Assembly: GCA_964036045.1 (NCBI GenBank)
Contig: OZ038385.1
Location: forward strand, 33,818,101 to 33,882,100
Direction: 5' to 3'
DNA length: 64,000 bases
DNA from: Eutreptiella sp. 'Long Island Sound 2002'
Lineage: Eukaryota > Euglenozoa > Euglenophyceae > Eutreptiales > Eutreptiaceae
Part shown: positions 39,789 to 51,600 of the stretch, piece by piece
Numbering within the stretch: the stretch's first letter is position 1
How the letters are laid out: each line of letters opens with the position of its first letter
Position numbers and translations under genes: made by a program
The notes under the pieces: model-generated
Told to the model about the DNA's origin: nothing
Seen by the model: the letters and a program-made list of their open reading frames with translations, nothing else
The model's database searches: none

Positions 39789-42700
39789 TCCCATTTGCGC
39801 AAAGTAGGTGAGCAGCAACATCAAGTAGTACTCTTTTGCGGAACGTGCTGGCTTCAAAATGGCTTCCAAGGCGTTCAAAACGACCGCAAGGAAAACATGC
39901 AGCAGAGGAATCAAGTGTTGTGTAATTCTGAGATGTCTATTTTGTTCAATGAACGTCTCCACAAATGATTGTTCTTGGACCAGTTTGGGTCAATCACCAC
40001 TGTAGCAAGCCGGCGTCCCCAATTAGTGCAATTTTTTTCCATACCTATTCCATCATAAAATGATTGCAAATGGGACGCATCTCGCATACTGTGGCATGCC
40101 GTGGTCCATTTGGGGACGACAATGAGCCTTTTTTTGGGCTGTTGTTAAGGGTGATTGTCGTGAATGTGAAGATCATCCCAAACACAACGAGTTCGTGTTG
40201 CACCTCTATTTGGCTATAGTTTGAAGAGAACTAGGATCTAGCTTGGTCCTATCTGTAATTTTGATCCACAATTGAGAAACGGCCAGACAGCCGGGTTTGT
40301 GTAGCTATTTTGCCCACATTTTTGCCACAAGATGGCATGGGTTAGGCCCCTTTTTCTTGTGTTTTCCCGGTGCTCAGCATTAGGAACGCAGTGGTGATGG
40401 AACCTTTTTCCTACATTTGGGTAGCCAAGGCGGCTAGTAAGGTATGTTTTCAAAACAAGCCATCGGTGGGGGTGGGGAGTTTTTTAACAACCCGTGGGTG
40501 CCGGTAAATCATGGGCTCCCGTGCCGCCGTCGCCGCCCATGCGGCATCGGTGATCTTCAGAGTTTTCTTTCATCTCTGCGAATCCTTTGACAGCTGAAAG
40601 ATGACACTTTGTCTGTCATTGATTTAGGATGAAAACCAACTCCCGGAGCTCTCCGTTTCTGTTCCGGTGCGACTTTTTTCCTCGAATGTGGCACTGGAAA
40701 ATGAAACTGGAGTTGGTTTTTTTTATAAATCAACGACGTACAAATGTCCAACTTTTCACTACTAAAAAATTTTCGGGCAATTGGCGAAACAAACTGCCGA
40801 TGCCGCAGAACTAGCGACCACGTGACCGTCGGTGATTTCATGGAATTTCACCGACAACAAGCGGTAGGTAAAGGTTTCTTTCTTTTTTTTTGTAAAGAGG
40901 TTTTTGTCGGTGTATCGGTACCGTTACATGAAACTGCTTGCTAGGCGAACTAGCCACGTGAACAGCAAGGTTAGACCAATGGAGGTATCAACACAGAGGC
41001 CACATCAAGGAGGGAGTCCGTGCTACAGTGTCCTAGATTACCTCCCACCAGCCACGAGACTCCACTCTTATCCCGGCCGGATGAGGAGCGGCGGAGCACA
41101 CCCTGTACCCTAACCAGAAATTAAAACTGAAACCTCATGCACACCAATGACAAAGTGCTCCGCGAACGACCACTCACGTCACCTGCACTGCCCCGACCGA
41201 AGCCAATGCACCCCAAAATTAGCCGTTTTTGGCGTGGCTTCAAAAGTCCGGGCTTGCACTCTGAAGCCAAGCACTCGGGGACCCTAGCACTCTCCAACAA
41301 GAAGCTGAAAAGAACGCAGCCCACACCGCGCTCGATGAGTACCGTGTGCTGGTAACTGGGCGACAAACAGTGCGGCGACCCCGGAGAGCCTCACAACACC
41401 GGGTGAATGCATCCACGAAACCATCATGGACTTTGCGTTTTGATTGGCCTGCCACCACAGCAATGGAAAGGGTATGTGGGTGCACCCACTTCAATATGAA
41501 AAACAGAACCCCGGATCTAGATCATTACCATTGCGGATGGGTGCACACTAACCAAGGAGCTCCCCGACCGGAGCAAGACCCTGCTGCAGACTTGTACCAC
41601 GCGGCGGCATGGGAAAATGTGACTATAGCAGCCCGGGAACCACACCCTTCAGCGGCTTGCTCACTGCAATCTCAGAGAAGAGGCTCTTACCCAGCGCTGC
41701 ACGCGAACAACAAGAATTGTGGTCTGTCATGTCTGAATGAATACATTACTACTTCGCATCGGGCGCAGCTGCAGAATCGAAAAGAATTGGTTGGTGAAGA
41801 AGTTGGATACTGTGCTACCAACCTTAGCCCTTTAGGATAGCAGCCAGCCCCAACATCCTCCATAGCGTACTATGCAGAGTCTTGCATACATGCCAACCGC
41901 CCCTCGCCATTCCTCATGACGACACAATCTTTCCCCCGATAGCCTCGGAGATACAAAGCATACTAGACACGTAGCACCTACGTGCGAACATATACTTTAT
42001 CTTCCGATGGATCACAATGACATGGGAAGTTGCAACCCGAGCAGCCGGGATATTGCCCATCCTCAAGGTACATACCCAACGTAAAGAGGAAGAGGCGGCT
42101 AGCCTCCGCATCTCCTAATGTCCGCCGCAGCCTCCTCCTTTTGCACGTCCGCCCCATCCTTGTACTCTGCGGACGGCAATATATGCAGTTCCCACATCCT
42201 CTATCGGCTGCTACGGCGCATAGGATGCACACCACCGCTGCCCTACCCAATTTCAACCTCAACCGCAACGGTATAGGCAGTCCGCAAAGCAGTCCGCAAC
42301 ATCACGGCAGATGCGGCGGAGGCAGGTCACTTGTAATTTTCCCAACACCCATGCACCAAGCTGCACCATGACGCAAAGAGCAAAACATTGAAGACATAGG
42401 CGTTGGTGCCTCCGCCCAGCCAGATACTACCCCCCCCCCCCCCGAGGCCTCAAGGCGTGGCTACATTACAAAAGACTCCGTCAACTGTCCTGCACACTCA
42501 CTGGCGAAGCCCACGGCCTTGAGGGTGCAAAACCCTAATTACCCATGTCGGCGTTGGCGAAAAAACGGTGTTGAAGCGGAAACAGTTGACGTGACTAAGT
42601 TTAGACGATTACTTTGCTCCTTTCCCAAGACCTGTATGAAGATTCCTCATTACCTGCGCAAACCATAACTCTACAATAACGATGCCGAATTCGGTGTTGC

Positions 42701-42849
42701 TGCCGATGACACATGCTGAGACACCAACATTGAAGATTGGAATCATAGTACCTGAATCATTTTTCACCATTGATGGTCAAATTTGTAGGGGCACTTTTTG
42801 TCCTTGGAATTGAGTGAAACCTTGCAAACAACACGGCAAAGACCTGAAG
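39789..42849. other. Unassigned intergenic DNA
   Basis: No recognisable coding domain on either strand, only short frames. A poly-C run lies at 42,430-42,444. No LTR pair or TIR found by eye. Confidence 0.4.
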
Positions 42850-43144
42850 GAGGACATCAATACACAGTAGGAGTTCCACATCGAGCAGCGGGGATGAGGA
42901 GTCGCCACCCCCGCGAACGGTATCGGAGACGGTGGAATATGAGACGCAGAAAAACCTGGGTGATGCAAATTTCAAAATCTTCCTTGCGCAGGAGACGCTG
43001 AACAGGAAGCAGTCACCGGAGGCACCGGGAACAGAGACGAAGAGGAAAATGCTGTACAAAGAGCGGGCTGGCACCGCAGAAGAAAGAAACAATCCCGAAC
43101 GACGCCGCTTGACCGTGGCCTTCGAAAACATTTGGGAGATGTAA
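42850..43144 (+). CDS. Possible terminal exon, unknown protein
   Basis: An open frame ending at TAA 43,142 encodes a Ser-rich, then charged sequence (STSSSGDEESPPPRTVSETV; FKIFLAQETLNRKQ; RRRLTVAFENIWEM). An AG acceptor could lie at ACACAG near 42,868. The composition is protein-like rather than repeat-like, but there is no recognisable family and no upstream exon. Confidence 0.2.
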
Positions 43145-44621
43145 ATTCATTGCATTCTATCATGACTGTATTCATTTTTTTCTAGTGCAGTGTAGTGAAC
43201 CTCGAATCAAAAAGAGAATGTTTCATCTATTTTGCCCCTTCTCTATTTTCCTAGAAATTTTTTTTGGAGTCAAATGCGAGATGCAGACTTAAAAGGAAGC
43301 TCGAAAAATATGAAACCGCAACATTTTTAAAAAAGTCTTCACACTAAGCATTTAGTTAGGAATTATGTGACAAAAGGGGGGGAAAGCCAAAAAAAAAAGC
43401 CTTTTCGCTCCCCTCCTCATGGGCCAAAATGGGGGTAATCACGGTTTTGTACCCTCAAGATGGTAGGCCACAGACGAGAACCTCCTCCCCCCAGTACCCA
43501 GGCCAGTATCGAACAGCTGCCTCCACCACCCACGGTGTCACCCCACGAAACCAACACAACGGAGGGGACCACACAGCTGCAGAGGACAGTGGAGGGGGGG
43601 AGGGCTCCATGCCCCACACCCCAAACATCCGGCCGGATGACATGCACTCCATCCTCCCGGTTGTCGAGGCAGAAGGGGCCAAGCCAGTGTGTAGGGGAAA
43701 GGGGCAAAGGGGCACCCGGCACGGCAATGACCCCTACCACTACCCCGACCAAACCCTCTACACTGGCATCCCGGGGCTCCGCCGACCGGCGGGATGGGGC
43801 AACACCCCGCCACTAGCGGCATTTCCCTCACACTGCACCCAGCACAACCAACCGGCCCACGACGTCCCCACGCACTATGGCACCAAGCTGGTGCAAACAC
43901 GGATGATGGTCGCCCCCATTGCAACCACTGCCTGTCCCCCCGCCCAACTGCCCCAGCAGGCACATGCGTGTTTCTCAGCGTGGCACCAAGCTGGTGCCTC
44001 CCCCCTCATGGCAGCCGCCCCCATTGGGGCCACGCTGCCGCCCGACCAGCGGCCAAAGAGGCCCCGGCCCCCACGGTCCTCACCTTCACCACCACCAGAC
44101 TGGCCCCAACCCACGCGGGCCCCGCCCCGACCTCGAGCACAACAACCATTAAACATGCGGCAAAACCAAGTGCGAACCCGCGCCACAGCTGAGCCCAAGC
44201 CTACCGCAACCCTCGCAAGCACCAAGCCTGCCTGCAAGCCGGACTAGGCTCGCGCCGCCATCCCTGTCACGGGCAGGACTACCGCGCAGCTTGCCACCGC
44301 CCCGCAGAGCAGCACCGCCGCGGTGACCCCGGCTCCGCCAAACCCCCGGCTAAATCTGCCCAGACCAGCACTGGGTAGAAGCCCCCAATGTTCATTGCCG
44401 GAGGAACGTCACGAACCGTCTGCCGCATCATCAGAGCGCGCAGTCAGCTGGAACAGCGGGGACGCTAGCAGGGCAGGGGCACAAGGCGTTGGGGGCATGG
44501 GGACAGATGATGGAGGCACCTATCTTCAAAAACACCAGTGTCAGTGTGTGTGCGCGCGCGTGTGCTGCCCAAATTCTATTGCCTTCGGCAAGGCACCTCG
44601 AAGAGGGGAAAAGGACGACTG
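43145..44621. other. C-rich intergenic DNA
   Basis: Long frames on both strands at 43,417-44,247 are Pro/Thr/Gly-rich and overlap each other. They look compositional, with no domain. A repeated phrase GGCACCAAGCTGGTGC occurs at 43,880 and 43,983. Confidence 0.4.
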
Positions 44622-45196
44622 AGGCTGGAAAAGTGCATAAGCAGGTTGTGCCCCAGCCCCCCTTGGGACCCCCCCCCCCCAACACCCAAATGAGGAGGAA
44701 ACCGCATAAATAGGGGCTAAAACATACTTTACATAGGATATTTGATCATTTTGGATGGTCGGAGTATCAAAAAAAGCAATTTCAGAAATTTCCATTTTTG
44801 AGCTGCCAAGGCTGGAAAGCATGAGCAGGTTGTGCCCCAGCCCCCTTGGGACCCCCCCCCAACGGCCGGAACACCCTAATAGGGTGAAAAATACATGAAT
44901 AGGGGCTGAAACATACTTCACATGGGATATTTGGTCATTTTGGATGGTCAAAATATCAAAAAAATCAATTTCGGAAATTTCCATTTTTGAGCTGCCGAGG
45001 CTGGAAAAACTGCATGAGCAGGTTGTGCCCCAGCCCCCTTGGGACCCCCCCCCCCCCCGGCCGGAACACCCTCATAGGGTGAAAAACACATAAAGAAGGG
45101 CTGAAACATGCTTTATATAGGATATTTGATCATTTTGGATGGTCAAAAAATCAAAAAAACCAGTTTCGGAAATTTTCTTTTTCAGCTGCCAAGGCT
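44622..45196. repeat. 187-bp satellite, three tandem copies
   Basis: Copies at about 44,622-44,811, 44,812-44,998 and 44,999-45,196. Each has GCTGGAAA...GCA, GAGCAGGTTGTGCCCCAGCC, a TTGGGACC(C)n run of variable length, AGGGGCTGAAACATACTTTA-type text, ATATTTGATCATTTTGGATG and GAAATTTCCATTTTTGAGCTGCC. The poly-C part is the most variable. Confidence 0.9.
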
Positions 45197-45929
45197 GGAA
45201 AACTGCATGAGGCTCTAACAACCTCTCTTCAAGGTGATTTTTCAAATCATGCTCAAAATGCAAGGTTCAACATGCCTATGTCGTACGGCTGTGCGACCAA
45301 AACATGAGTTCTGGTGTCTTCACGCCCCGTTGTCAGACTACAGGAAATCAGGCTGAGGGGCGCTGGCAGACATGCAACAAGAGGGGGTGGCTTCCATGCT
45401 CCTACCGCACCGTGCATCCCATCGCCGTGTTGTGGTGCTTCCCTGCATGGAAGGCCCCGTTGGGCCCCGTTGTGTGTGTGTGTGTGTATGTGTGTTTGGG
45501 AGGGGCAGTACCGTTTTTACCAGGTCTTCCCGGTTGGACCTGTATGGCCACACTGGCGTCCTCGGGTCGGGTCGCTCCCCATTATAGCAGGCCTTCGGTG
45601 CAGGCCAGGGGTGCGTCCCTGTTTTGCCCCTCGACCAGTGCGATATGCACTTAGGCCAGAACCTGGCTCACTGCCCCAGGACCACCCTGGAAGTGGGGTG
45701 GTAGCTCCGTGGCTTCTGCCGGGCCAGCTCCACGGTAATAGTTCAACGAGCCCGTCATCGCCATGTCACCCCGTGTGTTGTGTGTGTATTGGGGTTTTCA
45801 CAGCTGGTGGTGCTCGCGGCAGCGAGGCGGCCTCCACAGCCTACTCAATTTGGCAATTTCCCCAGAAAGGATGCCCTTGAACCACGGCGGGTGGTGGCAC
45901 GTCTGCCACCACCTGCCTCCAGACATGCC
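45197..45929. other. Unassigned GT-containing DNA
   Basis: Short (GT)n near 45,472-45,495. Open frames at 45,304-45,880 in two plus frames have no motif. The phrase GTGTGTTTGGGAGGGGCA occurs at ~45,490 and again at ~46,005. Confidence 0.4.
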
Positions 45930-46000
45930 CTAACCGGGGATTGATCCCACGACCTTATGGTTGCGAGACCTACGCTTAGCCCGGTTGAGTGAGCCGAGGA
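45930..46000 (-). repeat. tRNA-like sequence, probable SINE head
   Basis: On the minus strand a box A-like GGCTCACTCAACCGG (45,981-45,995) and a box B-like GGGATCAATCC (45,937-45,947) are spaced as in a tRNA, with GGTCTCGCAACCATAAGG in the anticodon-arm position. The acceptor arms do not pair well, so a functional tRNA is unlikely. A tRNA-derived SINE or tRNA pseudogene fits better. Confidence 0.5.
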
Positions 46001-46977
46001 TCCTTGTGTGTTTGGGAGGGGCATGCCTGCGGCCTGGTCGGTACACCTGTGGTGCGCTCCATCTGTCCCAAGCCTGGTCGAACTGTAGCATCAAAAATAA
46101 GCAGGACACAAAAACGCGGCTTCTGTACCTGTTCCAATGTGTGTCACTGGGTCTGTACAGACTAATGGTCAACACTGGTCATCCAGCGAATTGCGATGAA
46201 CTCAAAGTGAACGACTGCAGTGAACCGCGCGTGAACTCTGAAAAATACCGCCAGACTCGCATCCATACATTGAAAACTGGATAAACAGAATCATCGCTGG
46301 TAATCACCATGGACGACACTGACACCGCTGCCCTTTGCAGGACCAAGGGCGTGTTGTCTGCTGCCCCTTCCCCCTCACTGCCCTTTTGGCGCCCCTGAAG
46401 AGGCGGGCCCCAGGAGGGATTGAGTGATTGAGGTCAATTAGATATTCAATTTAATGAGTCCTCCTTTTCGAAGACCCTCTATATTTACAAACGCCCCGTG
46501 CGATCTGCACATCAATCAAATGCTGTGCAATCCATCGTGAAATGGTCCAAAAGTTGTTAGGCAGGTGGAGGTTGAAGGGTCCGTAATTTACATGTACAAA
46601 GCATACCTGGTTGTTGGCCATTCTCTGCGGGTCAAATTGTTTAATTTCTTTGAGGTGCATATCAGCCTCCTCGGGGCATACTCAACGACACAGCGCAGGC
46701 ATCTTTAATCACCAAAGAAACCCAAAGCTCTGACGCTTGTTAGGCAGAGAGCGGCGGTTGGAGCGTCAACTGCCCGCGGTTCGAAGGAACCCAGAAGGTC
46801 TGAAAGGTCAAGGGCCGTCTTATCGGCGGTCTGTAAGGGCTTCTTCAACTAAGGAAAAAAACAGGCAAACAGCCCGTAGCCTTGAATACCGCCAGGGCAG
46901 TCCTTAAGAGAGAAAAACAAAAGTGTCCGAAACGGAAGTTTTGCAAAAAGACTGCATTTAGCTCATATGTTCAACCA

Positions 46978-47137
46978 TGGTTGGTGGCGATCGGCGGTTG
47001 GCGGTTGGTGGCGGTTGGTGGCGGTTGGTGGTTGGTGATTGGTTGTTGGTGGCGGTTGGCAGTGGTGGCGGTTGGCGGTTGGCGGTTGGTTGCCGTTGGC
47101 GGTTGGCGGTTGGCGGTTGGTGGTCCCTGGGGGCGGT
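46978..47137. repeat. GGTTGGC/GGTTGGTGGC minisatellite
   Basis: Irregular tandem units of GGTTGGC, GGTTGGT and GGTTGGTGGC. The G-doublets could in principle form two-tetrad quadruplexes. Confidence 0.9.
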
Positions 47138-47549
47138 CATTAAGGGCGGTCCTTAGCAAAAAAAAATTGGGTTCTTTCACTGACAGACACTTCAAGCTCG
47201 AAAGCATATATATGGACAAGAAGATGCGCGATGAATCCATATTTAGGTTTCTAAAATTTCAAAAGAGACAGCCCAGATTGGACAGCGCAGTTTCATCGGC
47301 GTTGGTCGCGACAAAAAATCAACTTGCTGTTCCCTGTCCATGACACCCGAGTAAATTCAACGCCGGAGCATGGGCATATGTCCCTGGCTGAAATATTCAA
47401 AGTGCACCGTTGTCAAAGACAGAATATGTGTAGATGTGTGCGGTCGACAGCAAGTGTTCGACCCGAGTGGTCTTTGCAGCTCCATGCCCGTGCCCGTATC
47501 CTCCCTCCATCCCTGCCTCCAGCCCTGAGGCGCCAGCTACGGCTGCACT

Positions 47550-48648
47550 TTAATCCAGGTTTAGATGCCTGGCAGCCTGGGTCTGACCTCCAAAGCTGCG
47601 ATCATGGCTCCGATAAACGGCCTTGGGGGGGGGCTTCTTCGACCCTCGGGAGCTGACCATCACTTCCTTCGGGGTGACCAGGACCTGTCGGGGGGGGAAC
47701 ATGACCTCTCGGGGAAGCACCGTCGCTTCCCTCGGGGTACCAACGCCGTGGGTCGCCGTCCCGTGTCCATAGGGCATGGGATCACTGGACGTCCTCGGCC
47801 TCACAGGCAATTGCTGGGGTTCGGACCCGTAGGCCACCATCGGCACCCACGGCGGCAGAGGGGGAGAGGGGCTGTCCGAAAACAACCCCTTGGGCACCGT
47901 GTGGCTGGCAAACTCCGCGGCATCCCCCGCCCCAAAGGCCGAGGTGGGGTCGGAGGTACAGATCGTGGCCGCCGTGTCGACGTCCAACGCCGGCGGCGAG
48001 GGCCGCCGGCCGAGGCCGCTCGGCAGATAGTGCACGGGAACGCGGACGGGCTCTGGGGCGTCGGGCGCGGCGCCCGCCGGGTGCTCCGCCCCGGCGTGCT
48101 GCCGCTCGCCGACCTGCGTCCCCACTTCCTTCTGCAGGCCCCCCCGGCCCTCGTCAGGGCCCGGCCACGCGTCCTCGATGGCGGGGGCAGCGTCCTTTGG
48201 GCCCTCATCGCTGTCGGTGCTCGCGGCATCGCCCACAACAATCGTCGGTACTGCGAGGCTGACCAGCCCCTGCCATTCCTCCCGCACGTCGGAGGACGAG
48301 GAGGTCGAGCCCGTGTCCGCTTCCACCGGCCCCTTTGGCGGACCGGCCTCTTCGGAGCTGCGGCGCCCGTCGGTCGATGGGACCCCCGCCTGGGCCTGCT
48401 CCAGCCGATTCACAATGGCCTCCAGCCGCCGCCGCTCCGTGGCCAACTCGCTGGCCATGCACTCCACATCGGGGGCGGTGGTGGTGGTGGACATCTGCCA
48501 GCTGCCCCTTGGACTGCCCATGCCGCGCGGAGAGGGAGAGGGGTCCATGCGACCCGTCAGCTCCGCCAGGGATCGGTCGAGCGTCTCCAACTTCGCGTCC
48601 AGCTTTCGGACGTGCGCCGCGAGCTGCTCCACTACGCCCTGTGCGGGG
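47550..48648 (-). CDS. IP3R-like last exon: coiled coil and low-complexity tail
   Basis: Starts after GTCGCCACAG (phase 2) with a coiled coil VVEQLAAHVRKLDAKLETLD and a second helix ASELATERRRLEAIVNRLEQ. A long Pro/Ser/Glu/Ala-rich tail follows, with VLPREVMFPPRQVLVTPKEV-type repeats, ending at TAA 47,552-47,550. The coiled coil is where IP3Rs have their C-terminal tetramer bundle; the ~300-residue tail is longer than usual. Confidence 0.88.
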
Positions 48649-51600
48649 CTGTGGCGACATGCAGGACAAGGGGTGGGGGGGCTGGCGGCACAGCACGCAG
48701 GGACGGAGGGGCCATTGTGAAGTGCAGAAGTGAAGCTCGATTGGGATGCAAAGGAAAGAGCTATCGTGGGATGGGGGGACGCAGGGCTATCGTGGATGCA
48801 GGGGAAGGGGGCTGGGGTGGGGTGCAGGGGAAGGGGGCTGTGGTGGGGTGCAGGGGAAGGGGGCTGGGGTGGGGTGCAGGGGAAGGGGGCTGTGGTGGGG
48901 TGCAGGGGAAGGGGGCTGGGGTGGGGTGCAGGGGAAGGGGGCTGGGGTGGGGTGCAGGGGAAGGGGGCTGGGGTGGGGTGCAGGGGAAGGGGGCTGGGGT
49001 GGGGTGCAGGGGAAGGGGGCTGGGGTGGGGTGCAGGGGAAGGGGGCTGGGGTGGGGTGCAGGGGAAGGGGGCTGGGGTGGGGTGCAGGGGAAGGGGGCTG
49101 GGGTGGGGTGCAGGGGAAGGGGGCTGTGGTGGGGTGCAGGGGAAGGGGGCTGTGGTGGGGTGCAGGGGAAGGGGGCTGGGGTGGGGTGCAGGGGAAGGGG
49201 GCTGTGGTGGGGTGCAGGGGAAGGGGGCTGGGGTGGGGTGCAGGGGAAAGGGGCTGCGGCAGAGCTGCGGGTGGTCACAGCGGTGCTGGCTGTGGTCAGG
49301 GATTGAGCTGTGATATGACCTGCCGTCTCCATCTTTGCCGAAAGGCGGTGATGGGTCTGGAAAATACATCGAGGCCGCCCTGGTGAAGGGGTAATAAGCT
49401 TCCTTCCGCGGGCCTCCGGAGAGGTCTATATGCGGCGACGAAGCGGTCCGCATGAGTTCGGCGGTTGCCGGCTCAGTTCGTGCAACGGTGACTTCCGGCT
49501 CCGGCCGCTCCTCTTTGCTCTTTGGTTGCAGCGCCGCTGGCACTTGCCCCTCTGCGTCCATCGATTTGTTCAGTGGAAAGAAAGACACATCATGTCGCTG
49601 CAGTTTGGTGGCCACGTACGACTCCTGAGGGGCACGGGCAGCGGAGGGGTCCGGTGCAATATTCTGACAGCCAAAATGCTCGCCAAGGGCCACACCCTCC
49701 CCGGGTCACGTGTCCATTGCACCTCAAGACGGCCCGGTCCAAATACACTCAGAAACACAACTACTGCCACAGGCAGGGCAGTCTTCAGGGCAGTCATTTG
49801 CTTACCAATGGGGGGGGGAAGGGGGGGGTAAATGGCCTCTCTTTGGACCCACACGCCTTAGAACCCAAGGGCCAAGGGGGAAAATGCAGTTTTGAATCGA
49901 GAGCCAAAAGTGAGAGGCCCATTTCAGGTGCACAAACCCTCATACCCTCCAACGGTGCTGGGCAGCGGGGCTCCCTCAATACACTGCCTCACTCCATGGG
50001 GCACTGGGCAATGGGGCTCCCTCTGTACACTGTTGCACCTTTTGGGGCAGTGGGCAGTGGGATCCTTCTGTGCATTGCCGCACTGCATGGGGCAGTGGGT
50101 GGGGTGGCTCCCTCAATACACTGCCTAACTCCATGGGGCAGTGGGTGGGGTGGCTCCTTCAATACACTGCCGCACTGCATGGGGCAGTGGGTGGGGTGGC
50201 TCCCTCAATACACTGCCGCACTGCATGGGGCAGTGGGTGGGGTGGCTCCCTCAATACACTGCCGCACTGCATGGGGCAGTGGGTGGGGTGGCTCCCTCAA
50301 TACACTGCCGCACTGCATGGGGCAGTGGGTGGGGTGGCTCCCTCAATACACTGCCGCACTGCATGGGGCAGTGGGTGGGGTGGCTCCCTCAATACACTGC
50401 CGCACTGCATGGGGCAGTGGGTGGGGTGGCTCCCTCAATACACTGCCGCACTGCATGGGGCAGTGGGTGGGGTGGCTCCCTCAATACACTGCCGCACTGC
50501 ATGGGGCAGTGGGTGGGGTGGCTCCTTCAATACACTGCCGCACTGCATGGGGCAGTGGGTGGGGTGGCTCCCTCAATACACTGCCGCACTGCATGGGGCA
50601 GTGGGTGGGGTGGCTCCCTCAATACACTGCCGCACTGCATGGGGCAGTGGGTGGGGTGGCTCCCTCAATACACTGCCGCACTGCATGGGGCAGTGGGTGG
50701 GGTGGCTCCCTCAATACACTGCCGCACTGCATGGGGCAGTGGGTGGGGTGGCTCCCTCAATACACTGCCGCACTGCATGGGGCAGTGGGTGGGGTGGCTC
50801 CCTCAATACACTGCCGCACTGCATGGGGCAGTGGGTGGGGTGGCTCCCTCAATACACTGCCGCACTGCATGGGGCAGTGGGTGGGGTGGCTCCCTCAATA
50901 CACTGCCGCACTGCATGGGGCAGTGGGTGGGGTGGCTCCCTCAATACATTGCCGCACTGCATGGGGCAGTGGGTGGGGTGGCTCCCTCAATACACTACCG
51001 CACTGCATGGGGCAGTGGGTGGGGTGGCTCCCTCAATACACTGCCGCACTGCATGGGACAGTGGGTGGGGTGGCTCCCTCAATACACTGCCGCACTGCAT
51101 GGGGCAGTGGGTGGGCCGGCTCCCTCAATACACTGCCGCACTGCATGGGGCAGTGGGTGGGGTGGCTCCTTCAATACACTGCCGCACTGCATGGGGCAGT
51201 GGGTGGGGTGGCTCCCTCAATACACTGCCGCACTGCATGGGGCAGTGGGTGGGGTGGCTCCCTCAATACACTGCCGCACTGCATGGGGCAGTGGGTGGGG
51301 TGGCTCCCTCAATACACTGCCGCACTGCATGGGGCAGTGGGTGGGTTGGCTCCCTCAATACACTGCCGCACTGCATGGGGCAGTGGGTGGGGTGGCTCCC
51401 TCAATACACTGCCGCACTGCATGGGGCAGCGGGTGGGGTGGCTCCCTCAATACACTGCCGCACTGCATGGGGCAGTGGGTGGGGTGGCTCCCTCAATACA
51501 CTGCCACACTGCATGGGACAGTGGGTGGCGTGGCTCCCTCAATACACTGCCGCACTGCATGGGGCAGTGGGTGGGGTGGCTCCCTCAATACACTGCCGCA

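Noticed and set aside
40500-42400. Possible genes in the 39.8-42.8 kb interval
   Set aside because: Only short frames without motifs; no consistent splice pattern could be built by eye.
43417-44247. Pro-rich ORF of 272 codons (plus) and overlapping ORFs on the minus strand
   Set aside because: C-rich composition keeps several frames open at once; no domain, no convincing start context or splice partners.
45930-46000. Functional tRNA gene
   Set aside because: Box motifs are present but the acceptor stem does not pair and the anticodon arm is irregular.
47565-49313. 582-codon plus-strand ORF with Gly/Arg-rich repeats
   Set aside because: It is antisense to the last IP3R exon and then runs through the 26-bp minisatellite.
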